From: Pseudomonas abietaniphila | GTDB taxonomy: Bacteria; Pseudomonadota; Gammaproteobacteria; Pseudomonadales; Pseudomonadaceae | Assembly: GCF_039697315.1 (NCBI RefSeq) | Contig: NZ_CP155619.1 | Span: 3,286,001-3,350,000 of the forward strand | Length of the DNA stretch: 64,000 nucleotides | Direction: 5' to 3' | In this document: piece by piece, positions 28,760-37,475 of the stretch | Layout of the letters: every line of letters starts with the position of its first letter | Numbering within the stretch: position 1 is the first letter of the stretch | Notes under the pieces: model-generated | Databases searched by the model: none | Seen by the model: only the letters and a program-made list of their open reading frames with translations | Told to the model about the DNA's origin: nothing | Position numbers and translations under genes: made by a program

Positions 28760-29503
28760 TCAACGCAAAATCTTCGGCGCCTCGTCACGTGGCAGGCTGT
28801 TGCGTGGTGCAGGCTGTTCCTGCGAATACTCCACCTCACCGCGCAACTGCTCCCTCAACTGACGCGCGACGTCCATCCCGATCGATTTCGACACTTCACG
28901 CACCACGCGGCCGCGATTGGGCGAGACGCGGACATCGTTGCCGTTGACCAGCCTGGTGTCCTGACCTTCCCCTATGGCGGTGAAGGCCGAGGTGATTTCG
29001 TAGGTCCGCGTATTAATCAAACTGAAATCCCCCACCAGCGTCAGGCCCAATACGGCGGAGTGACTGTTGGTGTTGGCGATCTCGTTGACGTCCTGGCGGA
29101 AGTCGATATCTGACACCGTGCCGAACAGCACGTAATCGGCACCCTTGAAGTGGCCGTTCTTGATCCGCTTGATGACGTCGTACACGTCCTCTTTGGCGTT
29201 GGCCGTGTAAGGCGTGCCTTGCACCAGTTGAAACATCCCGGACTTGAGAATCTCGCCCTTGATGTCGCCGCTGAATTTACGCAGCTCGCTCTGCTCGATG
29301 TAGCTCGTGCGCGCTTCGTATTCGTTGTAACTGGCCGATCCGCTGGCGCTGTAGGCGTTGGCCTGAAAGCTGGTCTGCGCCGACACCGTGTGGATGTACT
29401 CCTCCACTCGCTGTTCGTACGCCATGTCCGATACCGCGACCTTGGGGGCGGCCTGGACGCCGAAAGCAGTGAGCAGGCCAAGAATGCCGATCCATGCACG
29501 CAT
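28760..29503 (-). CDS. CsgG/LpoB-like secreted protein
   Basis: The protein has 247 residues. A signal peptide of about 18 residues (ending VQA) has no lipobox. The mature protein begins PKVAVSDMAYEQRVEEYI, and contains FQLVQGTPYT, KGADYVLFGTVSDID and RTYEITSAFTAIGEGQD, a CsgG-like nucleotide-independent alpha/beta fold, then an Arg/Pro-rich tail. It lacks the Cys that anchors CsgG, and there is no csgE/csgF nearby. It is the last gene of the operon with lpoB, ycfL-like and COG3014 genes, 3 bp after lpoB. A role in envelope assembly is inferred. Confidence 0.78.
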   Translation of the reverse strand: MRAWIGILGLLTAFGVQAAPKVAVSDMAYEQRVEEYIHTVSAQTSFQANAYSASGSASYNEYEARTSYIEQSELRKFSGDIKGEILKSGMFQLVQGTPYTANAKEDVYDVIKRIKNGHFKGADYVLFGTVSDIDFRQDVNEIANTNSHSAVLGLTLVGDFSLINTRTYEITSAFTAIGEGQDTRLVNGNDVRVSPNRGRVVREVSKSIGMDVARQLREQLRGEVEYSQEQPAPRNSLPRDEAPKILR

Positions 29504-29506
29504 TGG

Positions 29507-30100
29507 TTAGCGCTCCGTGGTCTTGCGGATTTCTTTTTCGTCCATCCATTCGGCGATGCCGCTTTCCACGTCGATCAGCTGCAGGCTGAACTTGTAGAAA
29601 ACGTCCTTATAGTCGCTGCTGCGCTTGACGATCGAGCTGATCGAGCCTTCAAGGCGGTATTTGGCGGCAACCATGTTGCCGGTTTTACTGACGGTGGATG
29701 GCTTGTACAGGCCGCTCTGATTTTGCAGCTTGAGCTGGTCGACCTGGCTCTGCATGTCGGTGTTGTCGCTGGCGAAACGGGCCGTGCCGGACTTCATCAG
29801 CTGGGTCTTGATCGAGGTGGTGATCTCGCGTGTGTCGATGTACTCGCTGGTCTTGTTCTTGACGTCGTAGACCTGAACCACAGGACGGCCTTGCAGCGTG
29901 CCGGACTGGGCAAGCGAGCGGGTCATGCTTTCGGCGATCATCTGCAGGTCGGTAGAGCCGAACTCGTTGGTCACGGTTTCAACGGCCTTGGTGTCGCCGT
30001 AACTGATGTTCTTGCTGCCCAGCGTGGGCGAGTTGTTGGCGCAGCCGGTGACCAGCAGGGCGACGGCAGCGATGAGCGAAAGACGAAAGGTGGACAGCAT
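29507..30100 (-). CDS. lpoB: LpoB-like penicillin-binding protein activator
   Basis: The protein has 197 residues. The lipobox is VTGC with Cys about residue 20, followed by a linker and an LpoB domain: GDTKAVETVTNEFGSTDLQMIAESM (in parts), VYDVKNKTSEYIDTREITTSIKTQL, AKYRLEGSISS and YKFSLQLIDVESGIAEWMDEKEIRK. E. coli LpoB, an outer-membrane lipoprotein, stimulates PBP1b. In P. aeruginosa the PBP1b activator is reported to be the unrelated LpoP, so the target of this LpoB is open. It lies 3 bp from the CsgG-like gene. Confidence 0.88.
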   Translation of the reverse strand: MLSTFRLSLIAAVALLVTGCANNSPTLGSKNISYGDTKAVETVTNEFGSTDLQMIAESMTRSLAQSGTLQGRPVVQVYDVKNKTSEYIDTREITTSIKTQLMKSGTARFASDNTDMQSQVDQLKLQNQSGLYKPSTVSKTGNMVAAKYRLEGSISSIVKRSSDYKDVFYKFSLQLIDVESGIAEWMDEKEIRKTTER

Positions 30101-30136
30101 GTCTGGGATCTCGTTGGCTGAGCGAATCTTGGGTGA

Positions 30137-30508
30137 TTAAGGGGTTTTGACTTCGAAGCGGAAGTCAGAGGCCTTCGGCACCGGGGCGATGGCGGGCAGG
30201 AAGCTGCTCTGCGAGCCATACAGCGTCAGGCTTTTCCAGGTTTCCGGCTCGGCGACGGGGAACCCGTCGCTGCCGAGCCAGGCGAAGCGGTAATACAATG
30301 TCTTGTTGTAACTGCTGGTGTTGCGCAGCGAAACGTTGACGGTCATGAAGCCGTTTTCGCGGGCGACGCGCATCGGCCCGATATCAATGTTTTTCAGATC
30401 ACCCATGGCAACCACCTTGCTGGCGGCACTGCCGGGCGCTGGAGGGGGTGGTGTTGCACAGCCGGCGAGCAACACCAGTGCGATCAAGCCAAAAATCGTG
30501 TGACGCAT
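30137..30508 (-). CDS. ycfL: YcfL-family lipoprotein
   Basis: The protein has 123 residues. A lipobox LAGC (Cys about residue 17) is followed by a Pro-rich linker and a beta-rich domain with VAMGDLKNIDIGPMRVARENGFMTVNVSLRNTSSYNKTLYYRFAWLG, seen in blocks MTVNVSLRN and LYYRFAWLGSDGFPV. In E. coli YcfL is encoded beside lpoB (ycfM), so the lpoB-ycfL pairing is conserved here. Function is not known. It is 13 bp from the COG3014 gene and 36 bp from lpoB. Confidence 0.82.
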   Translation of the reverse strand: MRHTIFGLIALVLLAGCATPPPPAPGSAASKVVAMGDLKNIDIGPMRVARENGFMTVNVSLRNTSSYNKTLYYRFAWLGSDGFPVAEPETWKSLTLYGSQSSFLPAIAPVPKASDFRFEVKTP

Positions 30509-30521
30509 GAACTGTCTCCGT

Positions 30522-31925
30522 TCAGGGTTTGTTGACGGCCACGGCCTGGGGCAGGCTCGAAGTCATCACGTGAGCCGCGAGGCCGCTGGTGTACACCTGA
30601 TTGCCGATGGCGCGCAGCGTGATCACTTGGTAAGGGCGGTCGATCTTGAGCTGCACACGCGTGCCGCCGACCGAGGACGGCAGAACCACCTGATGCTCGC
30701 CTGGCTTGAGACGCATACGGGCGACGAGGGTGTTGTCCGGCAGCGTGCGCCAGGTGCGCGTGTCTGCGCCTTCGGTGACCGCCGACGCAAGGCCGACAGC
30801 CAGGCCCGCCAGCGGGTTCGTTTCGTTGAGTTTCTTCTGCGTCACGCCCCGGGTGATCGCCCGCACCGTGGTGCGCACGATGATGCCGGGCATGTCATCA
30901 CGCAGTGCGCGACGGGACATTGCGGTGGTGCTGTTAAGAGCGGTGAGATTGACCGGTTGCCCATCGACACCGATCTGATTGAAAAACGGTGTCGATGTGT
31001 CGGCTTTGACGACCGGGAACGACAGAGGGGTGATCACCAGATTGTTGCTGATCGGTAATGGCAGCGGGATGCGAACCGAGTCACGTGCCGGCGCGAAGCC
31101 GGTCTGCACGACGATCAGGACCTCACTGCCCTCGGTCGCGGTGTTCTTGCTGCCAGCGGCATCCAGGTTCAGCAGTGCCTGATCCAGAAAGGGCGTGTTC
31201 GGGCGCAGTTCGGCAGCCTGACGGTAGCCTGGAGCCGCGAGGTCTTTTTCGCCCAGCGCTTCATAGACGAAGCCGGACAGGTAGTGGCTGAATGCGCTTT
31301 GATAGCTGTTCTTCAGGCCTACCACTTCGGGTGCATCAAGGGACTCGACGGGATAACCCCTCAGGTCCTTGTACTGAGTCGTCACGCCCTGGCTTTTGGC
31401 CTCGTCTTCACTCTTGAGGTATTGCTTGTCGCGCAGCTCGGCAATGACGGCTTCGCGCTCATGGGTCTTCTTGATCTCGGTGCGAGCACCGTCGAAATCG
31501 TTCTGCGCCAGCAGGTTCAGCGCCATCTGCGTGGTCAGCATGACTTTCTCGTAGTCATAGCCTTCGTAGCGACGCACTTTGTCGTTGACGAGGAAGCTTC
31601 CAAACTGGGCGAGGTATTTGCCGCTGTCGAGTTTTACCGAGTCTTCCCAGGCCAGGACGGTCTGGTCGGCGTGGCGCCAGGCGGTCTGGCTGCCGGGAAT
31701 GTCGCCCCGGGAGCGCAACAGTTCACCTTTCTCAAAGTAATAGAGCAGGTCTTTGTCGTCGCCAGAGTTGTTCTTCTCCAGGATCATCAGCGCCCCGTCC
31801 ACGTTGCCGGCGCTCAGCTGCTGGTTGGTCTGCTGCAGTTCGGTGTCGTAATTACGGAAAGCGGCACAACCAGTCAGTTGCACGGTCGCGATCAGTGCGA
31901 GTGCAATCAATGCGCGGGAAGACAT
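30522..31925 (-). CDS. COG3014 family lipoprotein with TPR-like repeats
   Basis: The protein has 467 residues. A signal with lipobox LTGC (Cys near residue 20) is followed by helical TPR-like repeats (QTNQQLSAGNVDGALMILEK, DLLYYFEKGELLRSRGD and a later ALGEKDLAAPGYRQAAELRP) and a beta-rich second half with PLPISNNLVITPLSFPVV and a Gly-rich turn. COG3014 has no defined function. I begin at ATG 31925; three codons upstream a TTG would give the longer form. It is first in the four-gene operon, after a good promoter with a leader of about 120 nt. Confidence 0.82.
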   Translation of the reverse strand: MSSRALIALALIATVQLTGCAAFRNYDTELQQTNQQLSAGNVDGALMILEKNNSGDDKDLLYYFEKGELLRSRGDIPGSQTAWRHADQTVLAWEDSVKLDSGKYLAQFGSFLVNDKVRRYEGYDYEKVMLTTQMALNLLAQNDFDGARTEIKKTHEREAVIAELRDKQYLKSEDEAKSQGVTTQYKDLRGYPVESLDAPEVVGLKNSYQSAFSHYLSGFVYEALGEKDLAAPGYRQAAELRPNTPFLDQALLNLDAAGSKNTATEGSEVLIVVQTGFAPARDSVRIPLPLPISNNLVITPLSFPVVKADTSTPFFNQIGVDGQPVNLTALNSTTAMSRRALRDDMPGIIVRTTVRAITRGVTQKKLNETNPLAGLAVGLASAVTEGADTRTWRTLPDNTLVARMRLKPGEHQVVLPSSVGGTRVQLKIDRPYQVITLRAIGNQVYTSGLAAHVMTSSLPQAVAVNKP

Positions 31926-32054
31926 CCAGATCAATCCTTGAATGAACCAGGCTGGCTTGAGAGCGCCCGGTCATGCGAATCCGTGAGTGTGAGGCGCGGT
32001 GCCTCGGCGTGATGCGATCAGCAAGAACGTGAGGCTTGCGGGATGGCGGCGGGG

Positions 32055-32082
32055 ATTATAAAGAGAGCAACGCTCAAAACAA
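32055..32082 (-). promoter_or_regulatory. sigma-70 promoter of the COG3014-ycfL-lpoB operon
   Basis: On the minus strand TTGTTT (32077-32082) and TATAAT (32055-32060) are 16 bp apart; transcription would start near 32048. The 361-bp gap 31926-32286 also holds, near 32251-32264, an ATGACAACCCTTCG stretch loosely resembling a Fur box ahead of the iron permease (not strong enough to list separately). Confidence 0.6.
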
Positions 32083-32286
32083 TGGCTTTTTGATATCTCA
32101 CAACAGTTTCAGAAGCTTCTGACACGTGCGTCTCACTTTTGCGCGGTACCGAATGCCCCTCCAGCCCCTGATCGCCGTTCGTGAGATAAGCGACGATAAA
32201 GTTGCCTTTCAGTGAGACGAGACTTGAGTGCGCGACGTTGTACATGAACAATGACAACCCTTCGCATTTGAATCTGAGATGTACTC

Positions 32287-34185
32287 ATGTTTTCCCCCTC
32301 CCGCTTCATGGCCCGGCTGGTTCTGACCGTGCTGAGCCTGCTCGGCACTCACGCCTGGGCAGACACTGTGGACGGTGCTGCCCAGGCATTGCACCTGCTG
32401 GACTACGTCAGTGCGGACTATCCGCCCACCGTCTCCGACGGCAAGGTCGTGGATGATGCCGAGTACAAGGAGCAGGTCGAGTTTCTCGGCGCGCTGGAAG
32501 GGCTGATCATTGCGCTGCCGGCGCGGGCCGAACGCGCAGCGCTGGAGCAGGGCGTCAAAGCGTTGCAAATCGCAGTCGAGCAAAAGCAGGACGGTGCGCA
32601 GGTTGCGCGTCAGGCCCGGCAACTGGGCGCGAAGCTGGCCGTTGCTTATGAGGTGAGTCAGGCGCCGGTGATTACGCCGGATGCCGCACGAGGCGCGCCG
32701 CTGTACGCGCAGCATTGCTCGGTCTGTCATGGCGACGCGGGGGCGGGCGACGGCCCCGCGGGAATCGGCCTGACGCCGCCTCCTGCCAACCTGCGTGATG
32801 CGGCGCGGCTGGACCGGCTGAGCCTCTATGACATCTACAACACGCTCGGATTGGGTATCGAAGGCACGGATATGCCTTCGTTCGCCGATCAGCTCGATGA
32901 TCGCCAGCGTTGGGACGTGGCGACTTACATCGCAAGCTTCAGCGCCGATGCCGCCGCTGCCGTTCAGGGCCAGACATTCAATCTCGCCGATCTGGCTCGG
33001 CAAACGCCGGCTGAAATCAGTGCCGCTGAAGGCCCGCAAGCTGCAGCGGCATTCCGGGCTCAACGCGCTCAGCCGCCGCAGGTTCAGCGGGGTCCTGCGC
33101 AGTTGCTCGATTACACCAGCATGACGCTGGACAAGAGCCTGGCGGCTTATCAGTCCGGCGACCGCGAACAGGCTTACGACTTGTCCGTGGCGGCCTACCT
33201 GGAAGGCTTCGAGCTGGTGGAAAGTTCACTGGATAACGTCGACGCCAATGTGCGCAAGGACACCGAGAAGGCGTTGATGGCCTATCGGCAATCGTTGCAG
33301 GACGGCTTGCCCGTTGCCCAGGCTGCACAAAAGCTTGAGGCGGCGAAGCTCAAGCTCAAGGCCTCGGCGAGTCTCTTGGGCAACGATGGCCTGAGCACTT
33401 CGTTGAGCTTCATTTCCGGCCTGTTGATCCTGTTGCGAGAAGGTCTGGAAGCGATTCTGGTGCTGGCGGCGATCCTGGCGTTCCTGCGCAATACCGGGCA
33501 GCAATCGGCTGTGCGCAGCGTCAACGTGGGTTGGGGCCTGGCGTTGCTGGCAGGGCTGGGGACTTGGGCGTTGGCTGCGTATGTGATCGATGTCAGCGGC
33601 TCCCAGCGCGAATTGCTGGAGGGGGCGACCGCATTGTTCGCCAGCGTCATGGTGTTGTGGCTCGGCGTGTGGATGCATGACCGCCGTCACGCCGCCGCTT
33701 GGCAGGATTACATCAAGACCAGCCTGGTTGGCGGTGGCGGGCGCTTCGGCTTCGCGGTGCTGGCGTTTTTCTCGGTCTACCGCGAGCTGTTCGAAGTGAT
33801 CCTGTTCTACGAAACCTTGTGGTTGCAAGCAGGTCCCGCCGGGCATAACGCTGTATTGGCTGGCGGCGCGACGGCGCTCGTGCTGCTGATCGGGTTGGCG
33901 TGGGTGATTCTTCGTGGCTCGGCCAAGTTGCCGCTGGCCATGTTCTTCGGTATCAATGCGGCGCTGTTGTGTGCCTTGTCGGTGGTGTTCGCCGGTCATG
34001 GCGTCAAGGCGCTGCAAGAGGCCGGAATTTTCGGGACCCGTCCGGTGCCGTTCTTCGAGTTCGATTGGCTGGGCATCCATGCCGATGCCTACTCATTGGC
34101 GGCACAGACTGTGGCGTTGGTCGCGATTGCGGTGCTGTATGGCAGAAGCCGATGGGCGGAGAGGCGTCGGACCGAAACCGCCTGA
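32287..34185 (+). CDS. Cytochrome c-FTR1 fusion iron permease
   Basis: The protein has 632 residues. A signal peptide (1-25, ending AWA) is followed by an imelysin-like helical segment, a cytochrome c domain with haem site CSVCH (C144 to H148) and axial Met in TDMPSF, and an FTR1 permease domain from about 370 with seven membrane segments. The two iron-binding motifs are REGLE (R384) and RELFE (R499). Together they suggest ferrous iron is oxidised by the haem domain and moved across the membrane, as in the FtrC/EfeU-type systems. It is divergent from the lipoprotein operon, with a possible Fur box upstream. REPIN E follows. Confidence 0.88.
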   Translation: MFSPSRFMARLVLTVLSLLGTHAWADTVDGAAQALHLLDYVSADYPPTVSDGKVVDDAEYKEQVEFLGALEGLIIALPARAERAALEQGVKALQIAVEQKQDGAQVARQARQLGAKLAVAYEVSQAPVITPDAARGAPLYAQHCSVCHGDAGAGDGPAGIGLTPPPANLRDAARLDRLSLYDIYNTLGLGIEGTDMPSFADQLDDRQRWDVATYIASFSADAAAAVQGQTFNLADLARQTPAEISAAEGPQAAAAFRAQRAQPPQVQRGPAQLLDYTSMTLDKSLAAYQSGDREQAYDLSVAAYLEGFELVESSLDNVDANVRKDTEKALMAYRQSLQDGLPVAQAAQKLEAAKLKLKASASLLGNDGLSTSLSFISGLLILLREGLEAILVLAAILAFLRNTGQQSAVRSVNVGWGLALLAGLGTWALAAYVIDVSGSQRELLEGATALFASVMVLWLGVWMHDRRHAAAWQDYIKTSLVGGGGRFGFAVLAFFSVYRELFEVILFYETLWLQAGPAGHNAVLAGGATALVLLIGLAWVILRGSAKLPLAMFFGINAALLCALSVVFAGHGVKALQEAGIFGTRPVPFFEFDWLGIHADAYSLAAQTVALVAIAVLYGRSRWAERRRTETA

Positions 34186-34190
34186 ATAAT

Positions 34191-34281
34191 CTGTAGGAGT
34201 GAGCGTGCTCGCGATCACGATGGGCCGTTCACATCGATGTCGCCTGATGCACCGCGATCGCGAGCACGCTCACTCCTGCAG
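34191..34281. repeat. REPIN E (GTGCTCGCGA subtype)
   Basis: CTGTAGGAGTGAGCGTGCTC and its complement enclose the centre; 91 bp. The core differs from REPINs A-D, so it is a separate sequence subtype, shared with REPIN G. Confidence 0.88.
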
Positions 34282-34309
34282 GGTCTGTGTTCAATCTGAG
34301 ATAAAACCT

Positions 34310-34762
34310 ATGCGTGTCTGGATCGACGCCGATGCTTGCCCCAAAGCGGCAAGAGATCAGGTGGTCAAGTTCGCCCTCAAGCGTCAGTTCGAGGTCGTGC
34401 TGGTGGCGGGTCAAGCCGTACCCCGGCCTTCGTATGCGCTGGTCAAGCTGATCGTGGTGCCCAGCGGTCCCGACGCTGCCGACGACTACCTGGTGGAGCA
34501 CGCCGTTCCGGGGGAGTTGGTGATCTGCAGCGACGTTCCGCTCGCGGATCGTCTGGTGAAGAAGGGCGTTGCCGCGCTGGACCCGCGAGGCAAGGAGTTC
34601 GATGCCCAGAACATGGGTGAGCGGCTGGCGGTTCGCAACCTGTTCACCGACCTGCGCGAACAAGGACAGGCGGGAGGCGGGCAGGGCACCTATGGCGATC
34701 GTGAAAAGCAGGCCTTCGCCAACTCGCTGGACCGGATCTTGACCCGGTTGGTGCGAGGCTGA
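34310..34762 (+). CDS. yaiI: DUF188/YaiI-like PIN-fold protein
   Basis: The protein has 150 residues. MRVWIDADACPKAARDQVVK opens with the acidic DADACP motif; further acidic residues in GPDAADDYLVEH and SDVPLADRLVKKG and the ending RKEF-like KEFDAQNMGER fit the NYN/PIN nuclease-like fold of UPF0178. Nuclease activity is not established. It is a single gene converging on elbB after 7 bp; REPIN E separates it from the permease gene. Confidence 0.9.
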   Translation: MRVWIDADACPKAARDQVVKFALKRQFEVVLVAGQAVPRPSYALVKLIVVPSGPDAADDYLVEHAVPGELVICSDVPLADRLVKKGVAALDPRGKEFDAQNMGERLAVRNLFTDLREQGQAGGGQGTYGDREKQAFANSLDRILTRLVRG

Positions 34763-34769
34763 CTGACCG

Positions 34770-35450
34770 TCAGGTCGAAGCCCGTTCCTCGTTCTCCTGC
34801 ACCAACTCCAGCACCCGATCCACGAGCTTGTTGATGCCCGCCGCTGCTTCGCCGATCGATTTGGCGACCATGTAACCCGGCGTGCTGACCAGTTTGCGGT
34901 CCTTGTCTTCGACGATGTCGGCGACGTCGCATTGTTCATGGTTACCGCCCATTTTGGTGATCTTGGCGGCGGTGTCAGGATCGTTGCCGATGGTACAGGT
35001 GACGCCCGGGCCGTAGATCTTCGCGGCAAGCGCCGGCGAGACGCAGATCAGGCCAATGGGTTTGCCCGCTTCGGCAAACGCTTCAGCCATGGCGAGCACC
35101 TCAGCCTGAACCTTGCAGCTGGAGCCTTCGGCGGCGAAGTTGGAGAGGTTCTTCGCGGCGCCGAAGCCGCCGGGGATGATCAGTGCGTCGAATTCGCTGA
35201 TGTCGGCTTCGCGGATGTCTTCGATGTCCCCACGAGCGATGCGTGCCGATTCCACCAGCACGTTGCGGGTTTCGGGCATTTCTTCGCCGGTCAGGTGGTT
35301 GATGACGTGATGTTGCGCAATGTTCGGCGCAAAGCACTTTACCTCGGCGCCACGCTGGTTCAGGCGCAGCAGGGTGAGCACGCTCTCATGGATTTCTGCG
35401 CCGTCCTGGACGCCGCAACCTGAAAGAATGACGGCCACTTTCTTGCTCAT
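34770..35450 (-). CDS. elbB: ElbB-type glyoxalase (DJ-1/PfpI superfamily)
   Basis: The protein has 226 residues. MSKKVAVILSGCGVQDGAEI is followed by FDALIIPGGFGAAKNL and LIC-VSPALAAKIYG, the class I glutamine amidotransferase-like fold with nucleophilic Cys in GLICVSP. E. coli ElbB has glyoxalase activity and was linked to isoprenoid production. I start at ATG 35450; the longer frame to 35525 lacks family residues. It ends 7 bp from the convergent yaiI gene. Confidence 0.92.
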   Translation of the reverse strand: MSKKVAVILSGCGVQDGAEIHESVLTLLRLNQRGAEVKCFAPNIAQHHVINHLTGEEMPETRNVLVESARIARGDIEDIREADISEFDALIIPGGFGAAKNLSNFAAEGSSCKVQAEVLAMAEAFAEAGKPIGLICVSPALAAKIYGPGVTCTIGNDPDTAAKITKMGGNHEQCDVADIVEDKDRKLVSTPGYMVAKSIGEAAAGINKLVDRVLELVQENEERAST

Positions 35451-35638
35451 GCATGTGCTCCCTCTCGTGGGCGATCCAGAACGTTGCGGGCCGCCGGTGC
35501 TGTCGTTTTCCATGGCGTCCGGCAACTCGCTCGCCGGGCCAGCGATGTCGTCAAATGTCTACTAATTTGTCATTCGTTGCCATAGGGTTTTCCCGTGGCC
35601 GCGCCTAATCTTCGAGGTTTCGTCGCTGGGTGGCGTTG

Positions 35639-36877
35639 ATGAATTTCATTCTGTACGCAGTGCCGTTTTTCTTTGTGCTGATCGCTGTCGAACTTCTCGC
35701 CGATCACTGGCGCAAGGTCAATAACTACCGGGTCGCGGACGCGATCAACAGCCTGAGCACCGGCGTGTTGTCGACCACCACAGGCTTGTTGACCAAGGGC
35801 GTGGGGCTGGTGACGTATGCCTTCGCGCTGGATCATCTCACGCTGTGGCGGCTGTCTGCCGAAAGCGTCTGGGTCTGGGTGTTCGCCTTCATTCTCTACG
35901 ACCTCTGCTACTACTGGCTGCACCGTCTGGGCCATGAGCGCAACATCCTCTGGGCGGCGCATTCGGTGCATCACCAGAGCGAGGACTACAACCTTTCGAC
36001 CGCCTTGCGCCAGACCAGCACCGGGTTTCTTCTGAGCTGGATCTTCTACCTTCCGCTGGCCGTCATCGGCGTGCCGCTGGTGGTGTTCGTCGCGGTTGCT
36101 TCGCTCAATCTGCTGTATCAGTTCTGGGTCCACACGCGGCACATTCCCAAGCTCGGTTGGTTCGAATGGATCTTCGTCACGCCGTCCAATCACCGTGCCC
36201 ATCATGCACAGAACCTTATCTACATGGATCGCAACTACGGCGGGGTGTTCATTGTTTGGGACCGACTGTTTGGCACATTTCAGGAGGAGCTGGACGAAGA
36301 GCCGCCGATTTTCGGTGTGACGACGCCGTTGAGAAGCTGGAGCCCGCTGTGGGCCAACGTGCAGTTCTATGCCCAGCTGGCGGCGGATGCACGGCGTACG
36401 ACGTCCTGGCGCGACAAGCTGAGGATCTGGTTCATGCCCACCGGATGGCGACCCGCCGATGTCGCGGCCCGATACCCCATGACCAAGCCGGATTTGAGTC
36501 AGTTCCGCAAATTCGATGTGCCACTGAGCCTGGCGCAGCAGCTGTACGTCGGCATTCAGTTCGCGCTGTACACCCTGCTCGGCAGCTATCTGCTGTCCAA
36601 CGGCGACGTGTTGCCGTGGCCGGCACTGATCGTGGGTTGGGCGTGGGTCGCATGGGGATTGTTCGTGTTTGGCGCGGCGCTGGAGAACAGGCCGGCGACG
36701 TTGAAGCTTGAGGGGTTGAGGCTGGCGGCGAACCTGCCGTTGATGGCGTTGGCACCCTTGGTGGGTCTGTGGCCGGTCACTTCATTGGGATGGTCAGTCT
36801 TGCTGACTTACACCGCGTTGAGCGCAATCGCAGTGTATTGCGCTCGGGGGCGTTTCACTCGTCTGGCCGGTTCTTGA
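35639..36877 (+). CDS. Sterol desaturase/fatty-acid hydroxylase family membrane protein
   Basis: The protein has 412 residues. The eight-histidine di-iron site is visible as HRLGH (H95), HSVHH (H108) and HRAHH (H185), with further His in TRHIP and ARHAQ-like sites. Four N-terminal and four or more C-terminal membrane segments flank a central hydrophilic region. The C-terminal half (about 270-410) has no clear match to me. Enzymes of this family hydroxylate or desaturate lipids; the substrate is unknown. A GTG at 35630 gives three extra residues. It overlaps the convergent dedA gene by 23 bp. Confidence 0.85.
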   Translation: MNFILYAVPFFFVLIAVELLADHWRKVNNYRVADAINSLSTGVLSTTTGLLTKGVGLVTYAFALDHLTLWRLSAESVWVWVFAFILYDLCYYWLHRLGHERNILWAAHSVHHQSEDYNLSTALRQTSTGFLLSWIFYLPLAVIGVPLVVFVAVASLNLLYQFWVHTRHIPKLGWFEWIFVTPSNHRAHHAQNLIYMDRNYGGVFIVWDRLFGTFQEELDEEPPIFGVTTPLRSWSPLWANVQFYAQLAADARRTTSWRDKLRIWFMPTGWRPADVAARYPMTKPDLSQFRKFDVPLSLAQQLYVGIQFALYTLLGSYLLSNGDVLPWPALIVGWAWVAWGLFVFGAALENRPATLKLEGLRLAANLPLMALAPLVGLWPVTSLGWSVLLTYTALSAIAVYCARGRFTRLAGS

Positions 36878-37475
36878 CGTCGACCGTGGCCGGTACGGCG
36901 GCCAGTTTGGCTTCACGGGCAATGCGCGCGCTCTTGATGCGACGGCGTATCCACAACAGACCGCCGATCAGCAGCAGAGCGCCGAGAACCCACAGCTCGT
37001 ATTTCTTGACGTTACCCAGTAGGCCTTCCAGCACGGCACCAAATTTATAGGCAGCCGCGCCCAGCGCTGCCGCCCATACTGCCGCCCCGATACCGTTAAG
37101 CAACAAATAGCGACCTGGCGGATAGCCGGACAAGCCAATCGCCACCGGCATGACCGTGCGCAGGCCATACACAAAACGGAAGCTCAGCACCCAGATGTCC
37201 GGGTGTTTGCGGATATGCTCCAGCGCGCGGTCGCCAAGCATCTGCCAGCGCGGTTTCCGGGCCAGAAGTTTGCGACCGTGCTTGCGCCCCATGAAATACC
37301 AGAGCTGATCGCCTGCGTAGCTGCCGAAGAAGGCAACCACCACGACCAGATTGATGTCCATGTACCCACGAAACGCAAGAAATCCGGCAAGAACAAGAAT
37401 GGTCTCGCCTTCGAAAAAGGTGCCGAGGAAAAGGGCGAAGTAGCCAAATTCTTGTAAAAAATGCTGGAGCATCAT
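36855..37475 (-). CDS. DedA family membrane protein
   Basis: The protein has 206 residues and about five membrane segments. The family motif appears in FLGTFFEGETILVLAGFLA, AGDQLWYFMGRKHGRK and the arginine-rich FRFVYGLRTVMPVAIGLSG, which includes the conserved Arg and Gly. DedA proteins act as lipid scramblases or flippases and support membrane potential. Its ATG at 37475 is divergent from the ppk Pho-box promoter. It overlaps the sterol desaturase gene at the 3' end. Confidence 0.9.
   Translation of the reverse strand: MMLQHFLQEFGYFALFLGTFFEGETILVLAGFLAFRGYMDINLVVVVAFFGSYAGDQLWYFMGRKHGRKLLARKPRWQMLGDRALEHIRKHPDIWVLSFRFVYGLRTVMPVAIGLSGYPPGRYLLLNGIGAAVWAAALGAAAYKFGAVLEGLLGNVKKYELWVLGALLLIGGLLWIRRRIKSARIAREAKLAAVPATVDVKNRPDE

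Noticed and set aside
32251..32264. Fur box ahead of the cytochrome-FTR1 gene
   Set aside because: About 10 of 14 core bases match, which is too weak to list as a site without further evidence; noted only in the promoter entry.
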